A stretch of DNA of 64,000 nucleotides. Source: Cyclobacteriaceae bacterium (GTDB lineage Bacteria > Bacteroidota > Bacteroidia > Cytophagales > Cyclobacteriaceae). Positions 1 to 8,710 of this stretch are shown in pieces. How positions within the stretch are numbered: the first letter of the stretch is position 1; every line of letters begins with the position of its first letter. The stretch lies in contig JANQSI010000013.1 of the NCBI GenBank assembly GCA_028284125.1, forward strand, positions 326,058 through 390,057, written 5' to 3'. A model generated the notes under the pieces. That model did no database searches and was not told the origin of the DNA. It saw nothing but the letters and a program-made list of their open reading frames with translations. The position numbers and the translations under genes were made by a program.

Positions 1-381
1 CTATTTTCCAATACGGTAGCCCCTTCAATTGTTGGAGCTTCGATCGCAGTGATCGATATGTTGAGTGAAACAACGGAGCTAAGAGACAAGCTTGAAAATA
101 ATACCAAATATTTTCGTGAGAAAATGACTGAAGCTGGGTTTGACATCAAGCCTGGAGAACACCCGATTGTCCCTATCATGTTGTATGATGCGGTGCTTTC
201 CCAACAAATGGCAGCCAAATTATTGGAAAAAGGTATCTACGTTATCGGCTTTTATTTTCCAGTGGTTCCGAAAGGGCAAGCCAGAATTCGGGTTCAGCTT
301 TCTGCTGTTCATGAACAGCATCATTTAGATAAGGCGATTCAAGCATTTACCGAAGTTGGTAAAGAATTAGGCGTTATTTAA
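1..381 (+). CDS. kbl: Glycine C-acetyltransferase (2-amino-3-ketobutyrate CoA ligase), C-terminal part
   Basis: Only the last ~126 codons lie in the window; the frame is open from base 1 and ends with TAA at 379-381. The fragment matches the C-terminal domain of PLP-dependent alpha-oxoamine synthases, with the order TVAPSIVGAS, then HPIVPIMLYDA, then GQARIRVQLSAVH. The last segment resembles the substrate-binding end of Kbl. Kbl converts 2-amino-3-oxobutyrate and CoA to glycine and acetyl-CoA in threonine breakdown. Other family members (serine palmitoyltransferase, BioF, HemA) share the fold; the HPIVPIMLYDA segment favours Kbl. The PLP lysine lies upstream of the window, so the call rests on the C-terminus only. 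Confidence 0.85.
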   Translation, partial: LFSNTVAPSIVGASIAVIDMLSETTELRDKLENNTKYFREKMTEAGFDIKPGEHPIVPIMLYDAVLSQQMAAKLLEKGIYVIGFYFPVVPKGQARIRVQLSAVHEQHHLDKAIQAFTEVGKELGVI

Positions 382-385
382 CGCA

Positions 386-446
386 AAAAGGCGACTCCCT
401 TGGAATCGCCTTAACTTTCCCTATCCCGATAGCTATCGGAATGGGA
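386..446. terminator. Convergent terminator hairpins between kbl and the giant secreted protein
   Basis: Two hairpins fill the convergent gap. The first (about 388-412) pairs AAGGCGACTCC with GGAATCGCCTT with one mismatch. The second (426-439) is the perfect palindrome CCGATAGCTATCGG, extended by ATCCC/GGAAT-type flanks. No strong T-run follows either. The second palindrome type is also seen, in variant form, in the tRNA remnants near 37.0-37.6 kb. Confidence 0.6.
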
Positions 447-452
447 GCTGCC

Positions 453-3400
453 TTAGTTAGCTTTTACAAATCTTGTGTGGAAGGTTTCTGATCCACTCAT
501 AATTTCAATTAGGTACATTCCCGATTTTAGCTGAGTTAAATCAATCTTATTTGCAGTATCAGTTTGATTGAAAACTAACTTCCCATTTAATTTGTAGATC
601 TTCACTCCAATTTGCCCATCCATTTGAATCCACAGGTAATCTTGCACTGGGTTGGGATAAATCACAATTGCCTCTTGATCATCCAATCCGAGCGCTGGTT
701 CATCTGTTACTTCAAAACTGATTTGCTCCTCAGCGCTGTTGTAGTTTTCATTTCCGGCTTGAGCAACAGTAACTGTGACAGTTCCGACTGTACCATCCAA
801 AGTGATTGCTTGTCCTGAAATAGAAGCCGGTCCTGTAACTGAATATGTAAGCGGGAGATCGCTATCAACCTCCGCAACAACATCAAATGGGTCTGCGTCC
901 ACAGTTTTATCCTCGATTGCAGTGATTGTGATCGTTTGATCGGCTTTGTTTACCGTTAAAATTTGTTCTACATCAGTTGCTGCCAGGTATTCGGAATTGC
1001 CAACTTGTGAAGCTGTGATAGTAGTAGATCCAGCCCCTATTATCGTCACTTCACTTCCATCAATTGTTGCAACTGTTTCATCTGAACTTGAATAAACTAC
1101 TGCGAGTCCTGAAGAGGAAATGGCAGTTAGATCGAATGGCTCGTCTCCAAAGGTTTTTTCATCGAGTTCCGCAAATGTTATTGTCTGCGATGATCTATTT
1201 GATACAACTAAAACTCGTTCAATTGATACAGCGGCATTGTAATTTTCATTTCCTTCTTGAGAAGCCGTTATAGTTGTTTCACCTTCTCCAACAATAGTTA
1301 CTGTGCCAGCTGAAATTGTTGCAACAGAGGCATTAGAGCTGGAATAAGTGATCGCCAAATTGCTAGTCGAAGTAGCATCTAAATTAAAAGGAGCATCGTT
1401 TACATTTTTTTCATCGATGCTTTCGAAAGTGATGGCTTGATCGGCTTTATCAACCGTAAGTACCTGAGAAACACTTGATGCCGGTTGAAAATCATCATCG
1501 CCATCTTGAATTGCTGTTATTGTTGTTGCGCCAGCTCCCACTATAGTGATCACTTGACCAGAAACTTCAGCAACCGATTCGTCTGAGCTGGTATAACTCA
1601 CGATCAATCCGGAAGATGCCGAAGCTGATAAATCAAAAGGTTCGTCTCCAAAGGTTTTCGTAGCAATCGGATCAAACGTGATCGTTTGAGTTTGTCGCTG
1701 ATCCGTAACGGTTAGCTGGAAATCTTCTTCTGCAAAACCTCCTAGTCCATCGTCAGCTCGAAGGACAATCATGTAGACACTCGCATCACTACTTGTAGGA
1801 GTTCCACTATAATTTCGAAGTGAACCACTAAAGGATAGCCAATCCGGAAGGCTTGCCCCCCCATCAAGGAACGAAGTATAAGTCAATTCATCTCCATTGG
1901 AATCCGAAAATGTGTTCTCTGGGAAAGTGAAAGAATAAGATTCATTTATTTCAATACTTTGATCATCAATTTGATTTTGAACGACAGGCGCATTGTTACC
2001 CGATATTACGGTTATGTCAAACACATCACTTACAGATTCAACATCTGGATCCGTCGCAAAAAGTTCTACTGAAATGGTCCCTAAATCACTAATTGTTGGA
2101 GTTCCAGAAAACGTAATGGTGGTGGGATCAAAACTTAACCAAGATGGAAGTGGTGATCCATCATCAAGCAGAGCAGAATAAATCAATACATCTCCATCTT
2201 CATCATCAAATGTGGCTGCATCTACCTGGAAAGAAAACAGATTGTCAGAACTTGCATTTTGATCTATAATCCCCATAAGCAAAACCGGGGCATCATTAAC
2301 TGCTTGTACTTCCAATTCAAATTCATCGCTACCTGTAGCACTTGCAGCATCTGTTGCGCTGACTTTAATATTGATTGTACCTACATCACTTTGAAGTGGA
2401 GTACCACTAAATTTTCTAAGTGTTGCATCAAACGAAAGCCAGGATGGGAGTGCACTATTATCAGAAAGTGAAGCTGAATACGTAATTGCATCTCCATTAG
2501 GATCAGAGAAAGTGTTTTCATCAAAAACAAATTCAAATAATTGATCTTCCAGAGCTACCTGATTTGCAATTGGATTGTCTACGACCGGAGCTTCGTTCGT
2601 AAAAACTACTTCAATTTCAAATTCATCATTTGCAGTACCCCCATTTCCGTCATCGGCTATCACCTTAACTGTTAAAGTTCCAACGTCAGTATTGGCTGGA
2701 GTCCCATTAAAAGTTCTGGTTGAACCAGTAAATGTCAACCAGGTTGGAAGCGAAGAGCCATCACTCAATTCAGCGGTGTATGTCAATGCGTCTCCATCTT
2801 CATCGGAGAATGTGTTTTCATCGAAAGTGAAAGTGAATTCCGTCAAAGCAACAGCCGTCCTATCTGGTATAGCAGCATCCAACATTGGATCATCGTTGGT
2901 ATCCATCACTTCTAAATCAAATTGATCCGTGGAAGTGCCACCAAGTCCATCATCAGCGGTTAACTTAATGATAATTGTAGCGACATCATCCATTGTTGGA
3001 GTACCGCTAAACTCTCTCAAGCCTCCATCAAAGCTCAACCAAGTAGGGAGGGCAGAGTCATCCGATAAAGTCGCTGTGTAAATCAATTCATCTCCATCTG
3101 CATCTGAAAACGTATTTGCAGGGAAAGTAAAACTGAACGCTTGATCTTCATTGGCATCTTGATCTGCTATTGGATTATCTAAGGTAGGAGCGTTGTTTGG
3201 TCGGTTTTCGAACCAGATCACTTCATCATCTTCAAACGATCCGGATATTATGTCAAGGTCCAAGTCTCCATCAATATCTGCAGCAAAAACATGAAAAACT
3301 CTTTCTACATCGCTTGCAATTAGCTTTTCTGTGAAAGACTCACTCCCATCATTTTCATACCAAAAAATAGAATTGCTGTTTTCTGCGGCAGCATACACAT

Positions 3401-6400
3401 CGATATCTCCATCTCCATCCAAATCAGCAGCATGAACAAATTTTGCTCCATCAGCATTCGTTGAGATGTTATGTTGTGAGAATTGTTCACTCCCATCATT
3501 TTCATACCAGGCGATTTTGTCATCTTCAGATGAAGAGGTTAAAACGTCCATATCCCCATCTCCATCCAAGTCAATGGCAAATACAGCCGTCTCATTATCC
3601 GCATCCGTTGTGATTGTATTTTTTGAAAAATTCTGTAGTCCATCATTTTCGAACCAACCCAATCCTTTCGCAGTGAGAAGATCTATATCTCCATCTGAAT
3701 CAACATCCGCCGCAAAAACAGATGGTGCCAGACTTGCAGTTCCAACAAAATGAGATGTAAAACTCTCTGATCCGTTGTTTTCGTACCAACGAATCGAAGC
3801 ATCTGTCGTTGAGGCCGAAGCTATATCGAGATCGCCATCGCCATCAATATCAATCACATAGACATCTGATGCTCCATTGATGTTATCAGCAACCAAATGT
3901 TCGGTGAAATTTTCTGATCCATCATTTTCAAACCACGCAATTTCATTATCAAATTTTAAGGAAGCTACGAGATCAAAATCCCCATCTCCATCCAAATCGA
4001 CTGGATAAACATCAGAAATTCCTGTAGTAGCGCCAGAAAGTGTTGTGGGTGAGAAATTTTCTGATCCGTCATTTTCATACCATACAATTCCACCTCCTTG
4101 CAATGCAGAAAGGATATCAACGTCTCCATCTTCATCCAGATCAATAGCATTACTTGCAAGTACTGAACTCGCGCTTGAGGAAACAAGTGGTTGTCTGGCA
4201 AAGATCGCTGATCCCGTACCGCTTTCAGTTAAAAAGCTATACGTATTGTTTGTTGCCAAAATGGAACCATCTTCTCCCGTTAAATCATCGGTTAGCGTAA
4301 CAACTACTAATTCATTGGGTTGAAAATCAGCTGTTGGATTAAATGTGATTGTTGTAGTTCCACCGCCGCTATAAGCCCCGGCTATTACTCCGGATTTATC
4401 TCCTTGAATCACAATAATCGAAGATGAAATGGTCCCCGCATCGATTGTTTTGTCAAATACAATATCAATGTTGGTATTGGCAGCAACCCCATTAGAGTTA
4501 GTAGCTGGTGTGATTCCAGTAACAACCATCAATGGTGGCTGAGCAATAACAATATCGAATTCATCAGATGCAGATGCACCTGCAGGATCGGTTGCCGTCA
4601 CTTTCACCGTAATGGTGCCAACATCATCAGGATCTGCGGTACCGGTGAACTGTTGACTCGCGTCATCGAAATTCAGCCACGCAGGAAGAGGTGAGTCATC
4701 GGACAGTGTAGCAGTAAAAGTCAAGAACTCATTCCCGTCTGGATCATCGAACGTGTTTTGAGGCACGGTAAAAGAAAACGCGATGTTAGCAATGGCATTT
4801 TGGTCAACAATTGCATTAGCTACAGATGGTGAAGTGTTCGGCTTGTTTATGTACCATTCTACCGTGTTTGAATACGTTGAGAAAAGATCCAAATCATCAT
4901 CTCCATCTATATCAGCTATGAAAACGGAAGTAACGGCATTCACTGATTCCGCGACCAGTCTTTTGGTGAATGACTCAGATCCGTCATTTTCCAGCCACCA
5001 AACTTCGTCACCTTGATTTGCTCCAACAGCTATGTCCAGATCGCCATCTCCGTCCAAATCGCCTGCGTAAACAGACCTTGCTCCATTAATATCTGTTGCC
5101 ACAACCGCTGGGGTGAAATTCTGAGATCCATCGTTTTCAAACCAACGTACTCGATCGTCACCGTATTCAGCTGAAAGGAGGTCCACATCTCCATCATCAT
5201 CCAGATCAATGGCAATAACAGATTCAGCAGCGTTTGCATCCGTTGAGATTGTAATTGGAGTAAAATTGCCAGCACCATCATTTTCATACCACACAATTTT
5301 GTCATCAGACCAAGAGGCAGATAGGATATCTATATCCTGATCGCCATCCACATCAGCAGTGTAGACGGACTTAACCAAGTCAACATTGGTAGCGATCACT
5401 TGAGCCGTGAAATTTTCACTACCATCGTTTTTGTACCACGCCACTTTGTCATCATCCTGTGATGCGGATACAACGTCCAGGTCGCCATCCCCATCAAAAT
5501 CCGCAGCTTTTACACTTCGAACATCAGCGGCATTATCACCTATGACATGCTTTGTGAAACTTTCGGAACCATTGTTCTCCATCCAAACTACCTCTGCTGT
5601 GTTTTCAGTACCAGTGATTACATCCAAATCACCATCCTGATCAAGATCAACTGCAGCAACCGCTGTTGGCCGACCTCCGACGTTTGGAATCTGAATTCTT
5701 GTGAAAGATTCACTTCCATCATTTTCATACCAATCAAGTCTTAGACTTGAACCGGAAGCGACAATTGCATCCATGTCTCCATCACTATCCAGATCTGCAG
5801 CGACAAGTTCTGTTGCACCACTTGCCACCGAACTCAAAGCTTCTTCCTGTACTATCAAAGCTGGTGAAGTTGGAGCTAAAGCACTGAAGGTAGTGAAATG
5901 GTAGCTCTTTGAACCTTGCAAAATACTTCCGCCCGTGCTTTCAAGATTAGTAGTCAATGTGACTGAGATGGTTTCGCCAGCCTTAAAATCGTTGGTTGGA
6001 TTGAAGGTGATTGTCGATGTTCCACCTCCACTCCAGGCTCCTGCAATAATTCCTGTTTGGCTTCCTTGAATGACAACATTTGTCGAATTCAGGGTGCTAT
6101 TTTCAATAGACTCGCTAAATGTGAACTGAATGTTTGAGTTTTGACTTACATAATTCTCAAATGCTGCAGGGCTCGATGAACTGACTGTCATCAATGTAGG
6201 CACCGTGATGGTAATGTCGAAAATATCTGAAACTGTTGCTCCATTGGGATCTTCGACAGTTACCTTAACAGAAGCGGTTCCAGCGTCCCCGGCAGAAGCG
6301 GTTCCACCGAATGATAAGGATTCATCGTTGAAAGAAAGCCAAGTTGGCAATGGAGAATCGTCAGACAGTGTAGCCGTATAAGTCAGCAATTCTTCTCCAT

Positions 6401-7898
6401 CAGGATCACTAAATGCATCCGCTGGAATAGCAAATGAAAATGGAACGAAAGCTAGTGCAGCTTGATTTGAGATTGGGTTGTCTAATTGTGGTGATTCATT
6501 CAGTTTGTTTTCATACCAGGCTACTGTTTTATCGTCAATTGTGGTTGTAATTAAATCGAGTCTTCCATCCGAGTTAATATCAGCTGTTCGAACACTTGAT
6601 GGGTTATCTAGTTCTCCAGTAATCAAATTTTCTGTGAAATTTTCATTTCCATCATTTTCGTACCAAAAAAACTCGTCATCTATAGATGTGACGATAATAT
6701 CCAAATCTGAATCTCCATCCAGGTCTCCACTTGTTACACGAGTCGCATCTCTAATTCCTGTGGCAATAACATGTTGAGTGAATATTTCAGAACCATCATT
6801 TTCATACCATGCTATTTCATCATCTTTATCTGAGCTTATCACATCTACGTCCCCGTCCTCATCCAGGTCAACTGCTTCAATCCACACAGGATTATTGGCA
6901 AAAGTGGAAACAGTTTGCTTGGTAAAATTTTCCGAGCCATCGTTTTCCAACCAGATTATCTCATCTCCAAATTCCGAACCAGCGAGAACATCAATGTCTC
7001 CATCCAGGTCAATATCTATTGCTTGAACGCTCCTAGAAGGATTAGCTGTGAACGTATAAATTTCATTTTCAGTAAAATTCTCTGACCCATCATTTTCAAA
7101 ATATCTTATTTTTCTATCGTTGGCTGATAAGGAAATGATATCCAACCATCCATCTCCATTTACATCAGCAACGGACAAATCCCTAAATCCATCTGCAGAT
7201 GTAGTTAACACATGTTGAGTGAAATTTTCTGAGCCATCATTTTCTAACCAGTACACATTGTCAAGAGAAAAATGACCGGCAACAATGTCCATGTCCGAGT
7301 CATCATCAATATCAGCTGCGTAAACTGCGTCTCCATTAAATGTCCCAATTTGATGCGCAGTGAAACTTTCTGATCCATTGTTCTCATACCAGTACATTCG
7401 GAAGCCGGATATCGAGATCATATCCATATCACCATCGCTATTCACGTCAGCTGCAACTACATTCTGAGGGCTTACTGATGGAGTATGTACTTCTCGTTTG
7501 GTAATAGTAGGTGGATCATTGTACGCGGCTGTCGTTATTGTTTGAAATTCAAAGCTTTGATCTGATCCCAGCGCTACTGCGCCGGTGCTTTGGACTCCTG
7601 TTGTTACCGTTAGGAAAATTTTCTCTCCAAACAAGAAATCATTGGTCGGGTCAATTGTAATGACGGCTGTCCCAGCCCCACTTGTAGAAAAAGAAAGTAA
7701 GCCGGTTTGTTCTCCTCGAAGTATAATATTTCCTGCAAGAGAAGTACCGTCAATGGAAGCATTAAAAGTGAGTTGAATGTTTCCATTTACCGCAAGCGAA
7801 GTACTACTTGCATCCGGACTTATTCCGGTTATTGAAATTTGTGAAAAAACTATTTGCGATAGGCATATAGTTAATGCGATTAGCAGTGACTTTTTCAT
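453..7898 (-). CDS. Giant secreted protein with three seven-repeat FG-GAP propellers, Ig-like domains and a type IX sorting signal
   Basis: About 2480 residues. I start it at the ATG at 7898, which opens directly into a signal peptide (MKKSLLIALTICLSQIVFSQ); an upstream ATG at 7934 would only add 12 residues before it. Using numbering from 7934, a module of Big_5-like domain, seven FG-GAP/VCBS repeats and a He_PIG/cadherin-like domain occurs three times (about 33-590, 590-1130, 1130-1680). Each repeat carries a DxDGDxD calcium-binding loop followed by WYENDGSENFT. Four further He_PIG domains run to ~2078, then four Big-type repeats beginning QTITF (~2080-2410). The end (IYPNPVQDYLWIQ...) is a type IX secretion sorting domain. 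The role is probably surface adhesion or binding; no catalytic domain is visible. The two-component genes lie just upstream on the same strand. Confidence 0.9.
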   Translation of the reverse strand: MKKSLLIALTICLSQIVFSQISITGISPDASSTSLAVNGNIQLTFNASIDGTSLAGNIILRGEQTGLLSFSTSGAGTAVITIDPTNDFLFGEKIFLTVTTGVQSTGAVALGSDQSFEFQTITTAAYNDPPTITKREVHTPSVSPQNVVAADVNSDGDMDMISISGFRMYWYENNGSESFTAHQIGTFNGDAVYAADIDDDSDMDIVAGHFSLDNVYWLENDGSENFTQHVLTTSADGFRDLSVADVNGDGWLDIISLSANDRKIRYFENDGSENFTENEIYTFTANPSRSVQAIDIDLDGDIDVLAGSEFGDEIIWLENDGSENFTKQTVSTFANNPVWIEAVDLDEDGDVDVISSDKDDEIAWYENDGSEIFTQHVIATGIRDATRVTSGDLDGDSDLDIIVTSIDDEFFWYENDGNENFTENLITGELDNPSSVRTADINSDGRLDLITTTIDDKTVAWYENKLNESPQLDNPISNQAALAFVPFSFAIPADAFSDPDGEELLTYTATLSDDSPLPTWLSFNDESLSFGGTASAGDAGTASVKVTVEDPNGATVSDIFDITITVPTLMTVSSSSPAAFENYVSQNSNIQFTFSESIENSTLNSTNVVIQGSQTGIIAGAWSGGGTSTITFNPTNDFKAGETISVTLTTNLESTGGSILQGSKSYHFTTFSALAPTSPALIVQEEALSSVASGATELVAADLDSDGDMDAIVASGSSLRLDWYENDGSESFTRIQIPNVGGRPTAVAAVDLDQDGDLDVITGTENTAEVVWMENNGSESFTKHVIGDNAADVRSVKAADFDGDGDLDVVSASQDDDKVAWYKNDGSENFTAQVIATNVDLVKSVYTADVDGDQDIDILSASWSDDKIVWYENDGAGNFTPITISTDANAAESVIAIDLDDDGDVDLLSAEYGDDRVRWFENDGSQNFTPAVVATDINGARSVYAGDLDGDGDLDIAVGANQGDEVWWLENDGSESFTKRLVAESVNAVTSVFIADIDGDDDLDLFSTYSNTVEWYINKPNTSPSVANAIVDQNAIANIAFSFTVPQNTFDDPDGNEFLTFTATLSDDSPLPAWLNFDDASQQFTGTADPDDVGTITVKVTATDPAGASASDEFDIVIAQPPLMVVTGITPATNSNGVAANTNIDIVFDKTIDAGTISSSIIVIQGDKSGVIAGAYSGGGTTTITFNPTADFQPNELVVVTLTDDLTGEDGSILATNNTYSFLTESGTGSAIFARQPLVSSSASSVLASNAIDLDEDGDVDILSALQGGGIVWYENDGSENFSPTTLSGATTGISDVYPVDLDGDGDFDLVASLKFDNEIAWFENDGSENFTEHLVADNINGASDVYVIDIDGDGDLDIASASTTDASIRWYENNGSESFTSHFVGTASLAPSVFAADVDSDGDIDLLTAKGLGWFENDGLQNFSKNTITTDADNETAVFAIDLDGDGDMDVLTSSSEDDKIAWYENDGSEQFSQHNISTNADGAKFVHAADLDGDGDIDVYAAAENSNSIFWYENDGSESFTEKLIASDVERVFHVFAADIDGDLDLDIISGSFEDDEVIWFENRPNNAPTLDNPIADQDANEDQAFSFTFPANTFSDADGDELIYTATLSDDSALPTWLSFDGGLREFSGTPTMDDVATIIIKLTADDGLGGTSTDQFDLEVMDTNDDPMLDAAIPDRTAVALTEFTFTFDENTFSDEDGDALTYTAELSDGSSLPTWLTFTGSTRTFNGTPANTDVGTLTVKVIADDGNGGTANDEFEIEVVFTNEAPVVDNPIANQVALEDQLFEFVFDENTFSDPNGDAITYSASLSDNSALPSWLSFDATLRKFSGTPLQSDVGTINIKVSATDAASATGSDEFELEVQAVNDAPVLLMGIIDQNASSDNLFSFQVDAATFDDEDGDVLIYSALLDDGSPLPSWLSFDPTTITFSGTPTISDLGTISVELFATDPDVESVSDVFDITVISGNNAPVVQNQIDDQSIEINESYSFTFPENTFSDSNGDELTYTSFLDGGASLPDWLSFSGSLRNYSGTPTSSDASVYMIVLRADDGLGGFAEEDFQLTVTDQRQTQTITFDPIATKTFGDEPFDLSASASSGLIVSYTSSDESVAEVSGQVITIVGAGATTITAIQDGDDDFQPASSVSQVLTVDKADQAITFESIDEKNVNDAPFNLDATSTSNLAITYSSSNASVATISAGTVTIVGEGETTITASQEGNENYNAAVSIERVLVVSNRSSQTITFAELDEKTFGDEPFDLTAISSSGLAVVYSSSDETVATIDGSEVTIIGAGSTTITASQVGNSEYLAATDVEQILTVNKADQTITITAIEDKTVDADPFDVVAEVDSDLPLTYSVTGPASISGQAITLDGTVGTVTVTVAQAGNENYNSAEEQISFEVTDEPALGLDDQEAIVIYPNPVQDYLWIQMDGQIGVKIYKLNGKLVFNQTDTANKIDLTQLKSGMYLIEIMSGSETFHTRFVKAN

Positions 7899-7996
7899 GG
7901 CAGCTATAGTTTGATTTGAAATCTTAAATTCCAATAAACTTTTAGCGCTTACTAGCCTTCTCTAGTGAACGACGGAAAAACTAAAGTGAATGACGA

Positions 7997-8701
7997 TTAG
8001 AGTATAGAAAGGTCTTTTAGCAAGTTCTCACGATACGACCTTCCAACAGGAATCTTGATCTCCCCGATGAATAAATAGCCTTCAGATATGCTTGAGATTT
8101 TTCTGAAATTAACGAGGTATGATTTGTGACTTCTCATAAATCCTCGGCCTTGCAACTTTTCTTCTACACTTTTCAATGTATGGGTAACCACGTATTTTCT
8201 ATCCTCAGCAAAAATGTTAGAATAATTATTATCACTTTCTGCATAGAGGATATCGCTGGTTTCAATGGCTTTTAATTCTCCTTTATCTCGGACAAAGAAC
8301 TTCTCTTCTGATGTGGTTGGTTTTGATTTGCTTTTGGAAAGTGCTAAATGAATGTTGGCTACAAGGTCTCCCTCATCGTAAGGCTTCACAATGTAACCCC
8401 ATGGATGGGTTTCCTCAGCACGACTTAGTGTATCCTTATCATAGTAGGAAGTGAGAAAAATAAACGGCTTTTGAAATTGTTTATTCACTTGATTGGCCAA
8501 CCAAATCCCATCTCGATCTCCTTCAATGTTTACATCTAGCAACAATAAATCAATAAAGTTACTTTCTAGATGGTCAATGGCGTCAAGTGCATTGTCAACT
8601 ATATCGCTGATTGAATGGCCATTTTTTTCAAGGATCATAGCGATATCATCAGCGATGATGGGCTCATCTTCAACAATGAGAATAGTGGCAGCCGTATTCA
8701 C
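7997..8701 (-). CDS. LytTR-family response regulator
   Basis: 234 residues. Residues 1-125 form a receiver domain with acidic pocket VEDEP and phospho-acceptor Asp56 (LLLLDVN). Residues ~135-234 are a LytTR DNA-binding domain (FFVRDKGELKAIETSDILYAES..., then MRSHKSYLVN). The start is GTG at 8701; no ATG is available in frame. Only three codons (ATT CAA CAT) separate the kinase's TAA from this GTG, in the same frame, so translation is probably coupled to the kinase. Regulators of this type bind direct repeats upstream of targets; the nearest downstream gene, on the same strand, is the giant secreted protein. Confidence 0.9.
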   Translation of the reverse strand: MNTAATILIVEDEPIIADDIAMILEKNGHSISDIVDNALDAIDHLESNFIDLLLLDVNIEGDRDGIWLANQVNKQFQKPFIFLTSYYDKDTLSRAEETHPWGYIVKPYDEGDLVANIHLALSKSKSKPTTSEEKFFVRDKGELKAIETSDILYAESDNNYSNIFAEDRKYVVTHTLKSVEEKLQGRGFMRSHKSYLVNFRKISSISEGYLFIGEIKIPVGRSYRENLLKDLSIL

Positions 8702-8710
8702 ATGTTGAAT

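Noticed and set aside
4045..4323. Plus-strand open frames inside the giant gene (for example 4045-4323, 2575-2925, 6478-6777)
   Set aside because: They are mirror frames of the FG-GAP and Ig-like repeats, all inside one uninterrupted gene, and have low-complexity Ser/Pro-rich products.
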